Assembly: GCF_026239555.1 (NCBI RefSeq)
Contig: NZ_JAPIVP010000001.1
Location: 664,008 to 728,007 of the forward strand
Direction of reading: 5' to 3'
DNA: 64,000 nt
DNA from: Pedobacter sp. PF22-3
GTDB lineage: Bacteria; Bacteroidota; Bacteroidia; Sphingobacteriales; Sphingobacteriaceae
Position 1 is the first letter of the stretch. Each line of letters begins with the position of its first letter. The position numbers and the translations under genes were made by a program. The notes under the pieces were generated by a model. The model saw only the letters and a list, made by a program, of their open reading frames with translations, was not told the origin of the DNA and ran no database searches. This document shows, piece after piece, positions 15,597-24,870 of the stretch.

Positions 15597-18500
15597 ATGA
15601 ATAAATTCATAAAAAGCATTATCGGCTTTGCGCTGAAAAATAAATATTTCATCTTTTTTGCTACTTTTATTTTACTTCTGGCAGGCTATTTAAGCTTCAA
15701 ACATACTACAATTGATGCCTTCCCCGATGTAACCAATACCAATATCACCATTATTACCCAATGGCCGGGCCGTAGTGCAGAAGAGGTAGAAAAATTTGTG
15801 AGCAGACCTTTGGAAATTGCCATGAACCCTACCGAAAAGAGAACCAGCATCCGGTCTTCCTCGCTATTTGGCTTATCCATTGTAAAAGTAAGTTTCGAAG
15901 ATGATGTAGATTATGCCGAGGCACGGGTTCAGGTAAATAATCATCTTGAAGAAGCCGATCTTCCAGAAGGCATCCAGCCTGAAGTGCAACCTCCTTATGG
16001 ACCAACCGGAGAAATTTTTCGCTATACCTTAGCAAGTGATACAAAATCGGTCCGGGAACTAAAAACCTTACAAGATTGGGTTGTACAACGCGAACTCTTA
16101 TCCGTTTCAGGCATTGCCGATGTCGTAAGTTTTGGAGGCGAGGTTAAAACCTACCAGATCACGGTCGATCCGCAGAAAGCGATCCAATACGGTGTAAGTG
16201 CAACCGAACTTTTCGAAGCGGTATCTAAAAGCAATATCAATGTGGGCGGTGATGTAATTGTGCAGAGCGGTCAGGCTTATGTGGTACGCGGTATAGGCGT
16301 GCTCAACAACATCGATGAGATCAGAAACGTGGTTGTTGACAACATCAATGGTACACCAATTTACGTCAAAACCATTGCCGATGTAGCCGAATCGGCATTA
16401 CCCAGATTGGGGCAGGTTGGCCGCGACGGGGATCCTGATGTGGTAGAAGGCATTATCGTCATGAGAAAAGGCGGTAATCCCAGTGAGATAATAGCAAGAT
16501 TAAAAGAAAAGATCAATACCATAAACAGCACCATTTTACCTGATGATGTAAAGATCAAACCTTTTTACGACCGCGAAGACCTGGTTAATTACTCCGTACA
16601 TACCGTAATGGGCAACATGCTCGAAGGTATTTTATTTGTTACCCTGATTGTATTCCTTTTCATGGCCGATTGGCGCACTACTTTAATTGTTTCGATTATC
16701 ATTCCATTGGCCTTACTTTTTGCCTTTATCTGTCTCAAATTAAAGGGCATGCCTGCCAACCTGCTATCTATGGGGGCTATCGACTTCGGGATTATTATTG
16801 ATGGTGCAGTAGTGATGGTTGAAGGGATTTTCGTCGTATTAGATGCAAAGGCCAGGAAACTGGGCATGGAAAAGTTTGATAAAATGAGCAAACTCGGCTT
16901 TATCAAAAAAGCTTGCCTTGAAAATGGAAAAGGCATTTTATTTGCCAAGCTAATCATTATTACTGGTTTGCTCCCCATTTTTACATTCGAAAAGGTAGAG
17001 GGCAAAATGTTCTCTCCCTTGGCCTGGACCTTAAGTTTTGCCTTATTGGGTGCGCTAATTTTAACCTTTACCCTCGTGCCTGCCATGGCCAGCGTACTTT
17101 TGAAAAAAAATGTAAAAGAGAAACACAATATCTTTTTAGCGTGGATCACCAAGGCAACCCTTAAATTTTATGATATATGTTTCAAAAAGAAGAAACTGGT
17201 GTTTGGCATATCCATTATTGTACTTTTTCTGGGCGCTTTCAGCTTTAATTTTTTAGGCACCGAATTTCTACCCAGTTTGGATGAGGGGTCCATTTATGTC
17301 CGCGCCACGGGGCCATTGAGTATTTCATTAGATGAAACCAAAAGACTTTCGAACGAAATGAGGAAGATCTTTTTAAGTTTTGAAGAGGTAAAACAGGTGA
17401 TGTCGCAAACTGGCCGACCGAATGACGGAACAGATGCCACCGGTTTTTATAATATGGAATTTCATGTGGATATCTATCCACGGAAAGAATGGAAACGCAA
17501 GCAGAGCAAAGAACAACTGATAGAACGCATGCAGGAGAAATTAAAGAGCTTTCCAGGCATCAGCCTCAATTTTTCACAGCCCATTTCAGATAATGTGGAA
17601 GAAGCTGTTTCAGGTGTAAAGGGATCGATTGTGGTAAAATTATTTGGTGAGAACTTTGAATATATCGAACAGGAAGAGGAAAAAATAGAAAGCATTTTAA
17701 AAACGGTTGATGGTATTGAAGATTTAGGAATTTTAAGAAATCTTGGTCAGCCCGAACTGCAGATTAACCTTGATCAGAAAAAAATGGCTTTATATGGAGT
17801 AAGCACAGCTGATGCAAATGCCGTAATTGAAATGGCTATTGGCGGAAAAGCCGCTACGCAGATTTATGAAGGCGAACGCAAATTTGATCTGATTATCCGT
17901 TATCCCGAAGATTTTAGGAATGATGAAAGTTCCATCAGTAAATTAAGCGTACCTACCCTATCCGGTTCAAATGTTCAATTGGGTGAAATATCGAGCATTA
18001 GCAAAATTACAGGGCCAAGTATGATTTACCGTGATAAACACAAACGTTACGGGGCTATTAAATTCTCGATCCGCGGCAGAGATATGGGAAGTGTAATTGC
18101 CGAAGCACAGCAAAAGGTAAATGCAAAAATCAAATTGCCACAAGGTTATCAGCTGGAGTGGGCTGGCGATTTTGAAAACCAGCAAAGAGCTATTGCGAGG
18201 TTGTCGAAGGCCGTACCGGTAAGTTTGTTGTTAATATTTTTTATCCTTTTTGTACTTTTTGGAAACTTCAAAGATGCATTATTGGTATTGAATAACGTTC
18301 CTTTTGCCATGATTGGTGGCATATTAGCCCTTTTGGCTGCTGGTGTTAACTTCAATATTTCGGCAGGGATTGGTTTTATCGCATTATTTGGCATCTGTGT
18401 GCAGAACGGTGTAATTCTTATTACGCGTTTCAAAACCAATATTACTGAGCTGAAATACCACCCAAACTGGACTTTTACTGATGCCATGCGTGATGGAATA

Positions 18501-18737
18501 GCCAGTAGGTTTAGGCCGGTATTGATGACGGCATTAATGGCGGCTATTGGTCTGATGCCCGCTGCACTCTCTACAGGAATCGGTTCAGAAGCTTCAAAAC
18601 CATTGGCTATCGTAGTTATTGGTGGGTTGGTAACAAATACTTTATTTAATCTTTTTGTTTATCCGATCGTATTTTATTGGTCGTACCAAAAAAAAGTTTA
18701 TGGAGGGTTCAATGATACAAAAAGACAGATTGGATAA
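15597..18737 (+). CDS. czcA: CzcA/CusA-family heavy-metal RND efflux pump
   Basis: A 1046-residue inner-membrane proton/cation antiporter of the heavy-metal RND class, full length. Marks are the N-terminal helix followed by FPDVTNTNITIITQWPGRSA, the EVEKFVSRPLE segment, and helix 4 with IDFGIIIDGAVVMVEG carrying the conserved Asp for proton coupling. The C-terminal half repeats the porter and twelve-helix plan (GFIALFGICVQNGVILITRF and RFRPVLMTALMAAIGLMPAA). It exports cations such as Zn, Co, Cd or Ni, or Cu/Ag in Cus-type relatives. No trailing methionine shuttle is obvious, so the metal is left open. Confidence 0.92.
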   Translation: MNKFIKSIIGFALKNKYFIFFATFILLLAGYLSFKHTTIDAFPDVTNTNITIITQWPGRSAEEVEKFVSRPLEIAMNPTEKRTSIRSSSLFGLSIVKVSFEDDVDYAEARVQVNNHLEEADLPEGIQPEVQPPYGPTGEIFRYTLASDTKSVRELKTLQDWVVQRELLSVSGIADVVSFGGEVKTYQITVDPQKAIQYGVSATELFEAVSKSNINVGGDVIVQSGQAYVVRGIGVLNNIDEIRNVVVDNINGTPIYVKTIADVAESALPRLGQVGRDGDPDVVEGIIVMRKGGNPSEIIARLKEKINTINSTILPDDVKIKPFYDREDLVNYSVHTVMGNMLEGILFVTLIVFLFMADWRTTLIVSIIIPLALLFAFICLKLKGMPANLLSMGAIDFGIIIDGAVVMVEGIFVVLDAKARKLGMEKFDKMSKLGFIKKACLENGKGILFAKLIIITGLLPIFTFEKVEGKMFSPLAWTLSFALLGALILTFTLVPAMASVLLKKNVKEKHNIFLAWITKATLKFYDICFKKKKLVFGISIIVLFLGAFSFNFLGTEFLPSLDEGSIYVRATGPLSISLDETKRLSNEMRKIFLSFEEVKQVMSQTGRPNDGTDATGFYNMEFHVDIYPRKEWKRKQSKEQLIERMQEKLKSFPGISLNFSQPISDNVEEAVSGVKGSIVVKLFGENFEYIEQEEEKIESILKTVDGIEDLGILRNLGQPELQINLDQKKMALYGVSTADANAVIEMAIGGKAATQIYEGERKFDLIIRYPEDFRNDESSISKLSVPTLSGSNVQLGEISSISKITGPSMIYRDKHKRYGAIKFSIRGRDMGSVIAEAQQKVNAKIKLPQGYQLEWAGDFENQQRAIARLSKAVPVSLLLIFFILFVLFGNFKDALLVLNNVPFAMIGGILALLAAGVNFNISAGIGFIALFGICVQNGVILITRFKTNITELKYHPNWTFTDAMRDGIASRFRPVLMTALMAAIGLMPAALSTGIGSEASKPLAIVVIGGLVTNTLFNLFVYPIVFYWSYQKKVYGGFNDTKRQIG

Positions 18738-18799
18738 GAGGGACTCACTTAGCGTTTATCAATCGCAGCAACACTGAAAAATCCTTGCATTAAAACAAA

Positions 18800-18829
18800 A
18801 AAGGCTGATACCAAATGGTATCAGCCTTT
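18800..18829 (-). terminator. Bidirectional rho-independent terminator between czcA and the TonB receptor
   Basis: A perfect 13-bp stem (AAAGGCTGATACC / GGTATCAGCCTTT) with an AAAT loop. It has a T-tract on the minus-strand side, so it best serves the TonB receptor gene whose stop lies 23 nt away. The A/T flanks could also end the czc transcript. Confidence 0.8.
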
Positions 18830-18851
18830 AGTACTATTTGAAAATTTCCTG

Positions 18852-21248
18852 TTAAAACTTGAAAGTAAAATTACCCGTAACTTTAGCCGGACTTTGAGCG
18901 GCATACCTAAACGACCAGTATTTTTCGTTAGTGAGGTTATCTATCTTTAAACCGATCCTATATTTGGGTTTGTCGTAAAATACAGCAGCATCAAGCACGG
19001 TATAAGATGGAATACTGAATTTAAATGTAGCCGTATTTACCTGGTTATAAGAACTACCGTAAATCCCGCCAAAACCCAGTCCCAAGCCTTGAGCAGCACC
19101 ATCAATTAAACGATAACTGATCCATATATTAGCCATTTTTGGTGCTCCGGCAGTTGCTGGTCTTAAACCTTCAATACTGGCATTGGCTTTGGTATATTTA
19201 CTGTCATTATAAGTGTAGCCAGCAATAATGTTTAATCCAGGTACTGGATTGGCAATAATTTCTGCCTCAAACCCTTTACTTAACTGGGTACCATCCTGTA
19301 ATGAAAAGTTGGCGTGTACAACATCATCGTATAATGTATTGGTTACCTTGATGTCGTAATAGCTCAAAGTAGCACTGATTTTATCAAGATCAAACTTGGC
19401 ACCACCCTCAAACTGGTTGGCATAACTTGGCTTAAAGGTATTTCCTTCAAAATCAGAACCGCCGTTGTTGCTAAACCCGTTCATGTAATTACCAAATATC
19501 GAAACCTTGTCTTTCACGATTTGATAAACCGCACCGAACCTTGGCGAAAAAGCAGTTTGGTTATATTTTCCTTTGGTAATGTCGTTGGCAAAATCATACG
19601 TTCCTCCATTAAAATAACGATCTACCCTTACACCAGCCATAACCAGCAATTTATCGGTTATGTTCAACACATCAGAAACATAAGCACTATAAGTGGTTTC
19701 CTCATTCGAAACCTGATTATTATAGGTTGCCGTTGTGAATAATGGTGAGATCTTGGTTGAATTAAAATTATTGTAAGCAGTACCAGGTTTTTTAAAATTT
19801 AAAGCCGGCATATTTACCGTAGCATCGTTACGTGTAGCACGCAGGCTGTAAAAATCTACACCTAGTACTACCCGGTTTCGTAAACTGCCTATTTTAAAAT
19901 CGCCATTAAAATTCTGCTGGATATCAGTTCCGTAGTAAGGATAATCCTGATTGGTAACCGATTGCCTTAAAGTAGAGTCTGTTAATAAGTTGAGCGCCAC
20001 GGTATAACCTTCAGAAGAGGAACGGGTACGTGATACAATCGTCTGCGATTTCCATTGTTCAGATATTTTGTACTTAGCCTGTGCAAAAATGTTATACTGT
20101 TGGCTGGTGTAGTTAACGGTATTATTGGCAAAAGAGAGTTTGTAGGGCATCTGCAAGTCGGTTATACTTCTGGCTTTTAAGTTTACCAATGTTGGTGCTA
20201 TTACCAAACGCGTAGGTGAAGTGGCTTTCGAACCGCTCATTTCAACATCTAAGGCCAAGGTTAGCCTATCATTTACCATGTAGGAAAAACTAGGTGCAAT
20301 TAAGTAGTTTTTATAAAAACCTGCATCCTGGAAACTTCTTTCACTGTGTAAAGCGGTGTTAATTCTTAATAAAGCTGTTTTTTCCTCATTCAATGGCGTA
20401 TTTACATCAGCTGTTAAACGGTTAAGATCGTAACTTGCAGCAGAATAAGAAATTTCTCCCCTAAACGTATCGAAAGGTTTTTTGGTTACACGGTTAAATA
20501 AACCACCGAAGGATGATATGGTGCTGCCAAATAAGGTTGCTGCAGGGCCTTTAATTACTTCAATACGTTCTAGATTAGCCGGATCAATGGTGGTATAAGT
20601 AAAACTTCCAACCCCATTCCTTACCAATTGCGGAGTGCTAAAACCTCTTGAAATGTTACTTGTTCTACCCTGGTTACGGACTTCGGCAATGCCTGCCCCT
20701 GGGACATTTTTAAAAGCACTGTTATAATCGGTTATTAGCTGCTCTTTCATCAGCTCTTTACTTACAACACTATATACCTGCGGGTTTTCCATGTTCTTAA
20801 GCTGCATTTTAGAAACATCTTCACTTTCTTTCTTAGCAAAACGGTTTCCTCCACTGCTAATGATTACCTCCTCCAGTTTTTGGGAAGTAATATCAAGTTT
20901 CAATTCGATGTAAACTACAGGATTTTCAGCAGTAATTTCGACCGTTTGTGCAGAACCACCAAAACCTACTCTGATCATCTGTACTGTATATTTGCCAAAA
21001 GAAAGGTTTTTTAGCTCAAATTTTCCATCTGCATCGCTTACGGTTCCCTTTTTAATTTCTTTAAGTTTAACAGTTACACCCTGAGCACTGCTGCCATCTG
21101 TTATAGTAATCTTGCCGGTAATACTCCCTTTTTCAGGCTTGCTGCTTTGAGCCATAACCAAACTTGAAACAAATTGAAAAATGAAAAGCAGGGTGATAAA
21201 GTTCAGCTTAGGTTTACAATTATGAGTAGAAAATAAATTTATAATCAT
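18852..21248 (-). CDS. TonB-dependent siderophore receptor with carboxypeptidase-regulatory domain
   Basis: A 798-residue outer-membrane receptor. After a signal peptide (to about residue 34) comes a carboxypeptidase-regulatory-like domain (about 40-125; ITDGSSAQGVTVKLKEI and SDADGKFELKNLSFGKYTV). A plug domain follows (about 140-270) with ISRGFSTPQLVRNG, ERIEVIKGPAATLFGSTISS and GGLFNRVTKKP, then a 22-strand barrel ending in the Phe expected by the BAM complex (NFTFKF). The plug motifs match FhuA/FepA-like siderophore receptors rather than SusC. It imports a ferric siderophore using TonB energy. No SusD partner or Fur box was recognised nearby. Confidence 0.88.
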   Translation of the reverse strand: MIINLFSTHNCKPKLNFITLLFIFQFVSSLVMAQSSKPEKGSITGKITITDGSSAQGVTVKLKEIKKGTVSDADGKFELKNLSFGKYTVQMIRVGFGGSAQTVEITAENPVVYIELKLDITSQKLEEVIISSGGNRFAKKESEDVSKMQLKNMENPQVYSVVSKELMKEQLITDYNSAFKNVPGAGIAEVRNQGRTSNISRGFSTPQLVRNGVGSFTYTTIDPANLERIEVIKGPAATLFGSTISSFGGLFNRVTKKPFDTFRGEISYSAASYDLNRLTADVNTPLNEEKTALLRINTALHSERSFQDAGFYKNYLIAPSFSYMVNDRLTLALDVEMSGSKATSPTRLVIAPTLVNLKARSITDLQMPYKLSFANNTVNYTSQQYNIFAQAKYKISEQWKSQTIVSRTRSSSEGYTVALNLLTDSTLRQSVTNQDYPYYGTDIQQNFNGDFKIGSLRNRVVLGVDFYSLRATRNDATVNMPALNFKKPGTAYNNFNSTKISPLFTTATYNNQVSNEETTYSAYVSDVLNITDKLLVMAGVRVDRYFNGGTYDFANDITKGKYNQTAFSPRFGAVYQIVKDKVSIFGNYMNGFSNNGGSDFEGNTFKPSYANQFEGGAKFDLDKISATLSYYDIKVTNTLYDDVVHANFSLQDGTQLSKGFEAEIIANPVPGLNIIAGYTYNDSKYTKANASIEGLRPATAGAPKMANIWISYRLIDGAAQGLGLGFGGIYGSSYNQVNTATFKFSIPSYTVLDAAVFYDKPKYRIGLKIDNLTNEKYWSFRYAAQSPAKVTGNFTFKF

Positions 21249-21278
21249 TTAATTCTTATTTAGACTGTTTTAAAATTA

Positions 21279-21382
21279 GGATGCAAAGAAGCACATTTTG
21301 TGCATCAAAAACAACAGCCAAATAAAGTTTTTTTGTACTTTAAAAAAGACATGATCTATATAAATAAATCATGTCTTTTTTT
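21279..21382. terminator. Orphan hairpins, one terminator-like, in the TonB/LytTR divergent gap
   Basis: GATGCA...TGCATC forms a hairpin at about 21279-21306. At 21342-21382 an A6-GACATGAT stem pairs with ATCATGTC-T8, which is a full terminator on the plus strand and a mirror one on the minus strand. Both flanking genes start here rather than end, so the terminator has no annotated gene to serve. Confidence 0.5.
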
Positions 21383-21535
21383 CAGATCTCACCTATAAAT
21401 TTTTCATTTATGCTAAAATGGAATCGAAAAAATAAGTGCTTTTACTTCATCACTCCTACCGTATTATTACTCTTTTTACTATCCCATTTAAGGATAATTT
21501 GTTAAATTGCCTTTATCTAATTTAAATCGATCTTA

Positions 21536-22282
21536 ATGAAAAACCCTATCTCATGTATCATTATTGATGATGATCCTACAGCAATAAATATTTTGAAAGA
21601 CCATATTGAGGAAATGCCAAGGTTAAAGGTTCACCGTGTCTTCACTAAACCGATAGAAGCACTAAGTGAAATCAGTGCAGAGCGCAATAAACAATTGATT
21701 TTTCTGGATATCGATATGCCAGCAATGTCTGGACTACGACTTGCTGACAACATTAAACACAAATCGCATAACATTATTTTTACTACGTCCTATCCAGAAT
21801 TTGCATTGGATGCTTTTAAGGTAAGGGCAAAACATTACCTGTTAAAACCTTTTGACATTGGAGATTTTGCAATAGTGGTTAATGAAGTAATTTCGGAGTG
21901 TTATGATGCACAGCAAATTGTAAACGAAAATGAAGACGCATTTTTCTTGCGTACAAATGGAGAACGCGGTAGATTGACCAAAGTTCTCAAAAAGGATATT
22001 ATTTATATCCAAGGATCAAACAACCATGTGCATATTTACACACCAACAAATGATTATTCTGTGTACATGACCATTAAGGAAATGGAAGAAAAGCTCAAGG
22101 AAAATGAGCATTTCTTCCGCGTTCACAAATCATACATCATAAACACCTCCTATGTAAAGGAGATCAATGGGCACAAAATCGACCTTGGAAAGTACGAAGT
22201 GCTCATGACCCCACAATACAAAGAGGCATTTATGGATTACATTGAAAACCAAACGCTGGTATCAAAACGTTTAAGGGGTTGA
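21536..22282 (+). CDS. LytTR family response regulator
   Basis: A 248-residue regulator. The receiver domain has acidic residues DDDP at 11-14, the phospho-acceptor Asp58 in LIFLDIDMPAMSG, and the conserved Lys in HYLLKPFDI. The LytTR DNA-binding domain (about 145-245) shows KKDIIYIQGSNNHVHIYT, RVHKSYIINTSYVKEI and DLGKYEVLMTPQYK. Such AlgR/LytR-type proteins bind direct repeats as dimers. A matching LytS-type kinase lies 238 nt downstream in the same direction. The target genes are not evident; the divergent TonB receptor is a positional candidate. Confidence 0.9.
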   Translation: MKNPISCIIIDDDPTAINILKDHIEEMPRLKVHRVFTKPIEALSEISAERNKQLIFLDIDMPAMSGLRLADNIKHKSHNIIFTTSYPEFALDAFKVRAKHYLLKPFDIGDFAIVVNEVISECYDAQQIVNENEDAFFLRTNGERGRLTKVLKKDIIYIQGSNNHVHIYTPTNDYSVYMTIKEMEEKLKENEHFFRVHKSYIINTSYVKEINGHKIDLGKYEVLMTPQYKEAFMDYIENQTLVSKRLRG

Positions 22283-22426
22283 TCTCTGTACACCGGTAAG
22301 TGTGGTAATGACGGTTACCGTACTGGTTGTTGGATCAGTTTTTTGGAAGCGAACATTAGCCGCTTTCTCCGAGCGGAAAACAAATGCAGTTTTCCGGGTT
22401 GATTTTATGTCTGTTATTCTTTTCAT
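22271..22426 (-). CDS. Small Thr-rich ORF (51 aa) antisense between the LytTR regulator and its kinase
   Basis: An ATG-started frame on the minus strand encodes 51 residues. The N-terminal half is basic (MKRITDIKSTRKTAFVFRSE) and the C-terminal half is Thr-rich (KTDPTTSTVTVITTLTG); 12 of 51 residues are Thr and 4 Ser. It overlaps the last 12 nt of the regulator gene. No database family is recalled with certainty. The basic leader plus Ser/Thr-rich tail is reminiscent of peptide precursors, but no modification enzyme is nearby. It could be a chance frame. Confidence 0.4.
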   Translation of the reverse strand: MKRITDIKSTRKTAFVFRSEKAANVRFQKTDPTTSTVTVITTLTGVQRSTP

Positions 22427-22520
22427 AAAAGAAAATTAGCCGCCTAAAAACCATCAAAAGAGTACATTACGCAAAGCAATTGTTGACTGTTGTGAAACTG
22501 AATTTTAACCAAAGAACAAA

Positions 22521-23588
22521 ATGAAGAACTGGCTTAAAAATTATCGCTGGCATATTATCTCATGGGCTACTTTCATTCTTTATGAATATTTATTGGTCTC
22601 TCTGGTCCTTAAAATAAATAGCCCTGTAATAAACTATGGTATTCATTACATTATTATTATCACTTTCTTTTATGTACATGCAGAACTCGTGCTGAAATGG
22701 GCCTTGAAAACACAAAAAGCCGCTTATTTTAGTATGATCATACTATCTGTACTAGAAATTTGCTTATATACATTAGCGTCATACCTTGCCGACCGTTCTC
22801 TTTCGAAAGTGTTAACTCTTTCTATTGGTAAAATGACAGTTGCAGACTGGAAGCAAATTTCTTTAACTATATGGAGAGGCATTTACTTCCTGCTTTTCTC
22901 AACAGCTTATTATTTTATCAAAAGTTATATTCATCAAAAACATAGAACAACCCAACTGGAAAAAGAAGCCATTGAAGAAGTGTTGAAGCAAAAACAAATA
23001 ACACTTGAATTGGCCAATGCTAAAAATGCCTACCTAAAGGCACAAATAAATCCACATTTTTTGTTTAATACATTAACTTATATTTACAATAGCACACATA
23101 AAAGTGAGCCCAATGCCGCAGAAGCGGTGCGATACCTTTCTAAATTGATGCGTTACGCATTGGAATGCGAACATGGACCAGAAATTATGCCGCTTGAAGC
23201 AGAGATCCGTCAAGTGGAAAACCTGCTTCAGCTTTGCAGAATAAAGCAGCCTGATTTAGTTATAGATTTTATTTATGACCAGAAAACCAAATCGACGGAA
23301 GTGATTCCACTACTCTTGCTTAGTCTAACGGAAAATATGGTTAAACATGGAAACCTCAGCCAGCCAGAAGACCCCGGAAAGATTATAGTAAAACTGCAAG
23401 ATGGTATATTTAGCATTCTAACAAATAACCTGATTAATACTGGCTTGAATGATACCGGTTTCCACACAGGTCTTGAAAACATACGGCATAGATTGCTGCA
23501 TACCTACGAAGAAAAAGCAAAAATCATTTCAGGCCCAAAAGGCAAGTATTTTGAAGTGTTAATTACGATCAGCCTAACAGAGGCTTAA
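22521..23588 (+). CDS. LytS/YehU-type sensor histidine kinase
   Basis: A 355-residue membrane kinase. Four hydrophobic helices (about 12-32, 38-60, 68-90, 115-135) precede a coiled coil (about 140-170) and the His_kinase domain with phospho-accepting His179 in LKAQINPHFLFNTLTYIYN. A minimal ATPase domain follows, with LLLLSLTENMVKHGN as N box and GLENIRHRLLHTY near the end. It lacks any recognisable extracellular sensor, as is usual for this Bacteroidota class. It should phosphorylate the LytTR regulator just upstream. The 238-nt gap between the two is unusually long and contains an antisense ORF. Confidence 0.9.
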   Translation: MKNWLKNYRWHIISWATFILYEYLLVSLVLKINSPVINYGIHYIIIITFFYVHAELVLKWALKTQKAAYFSMIILSVLEICLYTLASYLADRSLSKVLTLSIGKMTVADWKQISLTIWRGIYFLLFSTAYYFIKSYIHQKHRTTQLEKEAIEEVLKQKQITLELANAKNAYLKAQINPHFLFNTLTYIYNSTHKSEPNAAEAVRYLSKLMRYALECEHGPEIMPLEAEIRQVENLLQLCRIKQPDLVIDFIYDQKTKSTEVIPLLLLSLTENMVKHGNLSQPEDPGKIIVKLQDGIFSILTNNLINTGLNDTGFHTGLENIRHRLLHTYEEKAKIISGPKGKYFEVLITISLTEA

Positions 23589-23715
23589 TAATTTATAAAT
23601 GATCTACCGAATTAAAATAGCTCCCTGTTTTATTTAGATTGCCTTAAAGTATTGTTAAATACATATCATTGTTTATTAGAAACTAAACTTCCTTTTCTAA
23701 ATTCTATTTTTTGGC

Positions 23716-23946
23716 TTAGAAGTTATTTACTTCAAAACCACGATAGCTAAGCATTTCAGCATTATGCGAAACAATTAAGCGAAGTTTTAATCTTGCTATA
23801 ATTTCTCTGGCTTGAGCAATATTTCTATGGATATCGTTTATTCCCCTGATTTCGATCCCGCCCTGCAGCAATTTAAACTTGCTGGGTTCAAATTTATCAA
23901 TAAACTGCTGTAAATCCGGACTAACTTTTATCTGATTGTTTTGCAT
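23716..23946 (-). CDS. Hypothetical protein (76 aa)
   Basis: The start is placed at the ATG giving MQNNQIKVSPDLQQFIDKF; a non-ATG extension adds eleven unlikely residues. The protein is short, soluble and charged, with GGIEIRGINDIHRNIAQARE followed by a basic helix. No family is recognised. It lies alone between the LytS-type kinase and the PAP2 gene on the opposite strand. Composition and an ATG start favour a real gene, but evidence is modest. Confidence 0.45.
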   Translation of the reverse strand: MQNNQIKVSPDLQQFIDKFEPSKFKLLQGGIEIRGINDIHRNIAQAREIIARLKLRLIVSHNAEMLSYRGFEVNNF

Positions 23947-24186
23947 AATTAATTTAGTTCTATGGCCGCAAAGCAACACAAAGCGTTTTAAATTATCTAC
24001 AACTTCATATTAACTTATTAAGAAATAATGTTGTGTTTTTTGAATTCAGCTGCTTCTACCGCTACTGAAAACTGTTTATTAAAATCACCACGGTAATTTC
24101 TTCAAACAATTCTGACTGACATAAATATGATATTCGCTTAACTTCCAGATCACGTATGGCTAGTAGTTTTGTGTAAACAACAACTC

Positions 24187-24870
24187 ATGCGTACCATAAA
24201 AAGATTGACTAAACTCCAGCATTATTTCTTTACAGCGATATCAATACTGCTGGTGGCACTCATTTTTAATTTTAGCTTTTCTAAAACAGATGGATTCATC
24301 ATTTTTAACCGATTCCATCCAACATGGTTAGATATTTTTTTTAAGTATTTCACTAATCTGGGAGATGGTTTAATCAGTATTCTGGCAGCTGTGATCCTGC
24401 TTTCATTCCAAAAAAAGAAAAAAGCATTTACTATAGTTATTGCTTACATTTATTCGGGTTTACTCATTCAGATCGCCAAAAGGATATTTCACATGCCACG
24501 TCCTAAATATTTTTTTGAGCAGACTTTATTTCATTATTCTCATTTTGTAAATGGATTAAGTACGCATAATGAAAATTCTTTTCCTTCAGGACATACTGCA
24601 TCTGCTTTTGCCTTAGCCACAGTATTGGTACTGGTTTTCAAAAAAAAGAAAATTTCCCCTTACTGTCTGTTTTTTGCCTTTCTAATTGGCTATTCACGAA
24701 TATATCTGGCTCAACATTTTCTTATTGATGTAATTTTTGGTGCAATAACTGGTATTATTTGCGCAATCGCGAGCTATCATCAAGTATACGATCTTAAGCT
24801 TTTCAGACCGGCTAAGCTTAACAAAAGATATAAACAGCTTAAAATCATCAATCAGTCAAACACTATCTAA
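24187..24870 (+). CDS. PAP2 family phosphatase (membrane lipid phosphatase)
   Basis: From the ATG at 24187 (MRTIKRLTKLQHYFFT) the protein has 227 residues and about six membrane helices. A TTG upstream overlaps a TAGTTTTG -7 box at 24164-24171 and is rejected. All three acid-phosphatase motifs are present: KRIFHMPRPKYFF, SFPSGHTASAFALA and SRIYLAQHFLIDVIFG. These catalyse dephosphorylation of lipid phosphates such as undecaprenyl pyrophosphate or lipid A phosphates on the outer face of the inner membrane. Its stop abuts the GTG start of the glycosyltransferase gene, so the two are coupled and may act on the same lipid carrier or lipid A. Confidence 0.88.
   Translation: MRTIKRLTKLQHYFFTAISILLVALIFNFSFSKTDGFIIFNRFHPTWLDIFFKYFTNLGDGLISILAAVILLSFQKKKKAFTIVIAYIYSGLLIQIAKRIFHMPRPKYFFEQTLFHYSHFVNGLSTHNENSFPSGHTASAFALATVLVLVFKKKKISPYCLFFAFLIGYSRIYLAQHFLIDVIFGAITGIICAIASYHQVYDLKLFRPAKLNKRYKQLKIINQSNTI

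Noticed and set aside
16589..17152. 187-codon antisense frame inside czcA
   Set aside because: Shadow of a strongly conserved RND gene; rich in Lys, Ile and Ser as expected of a reverse reading of membrane helices.
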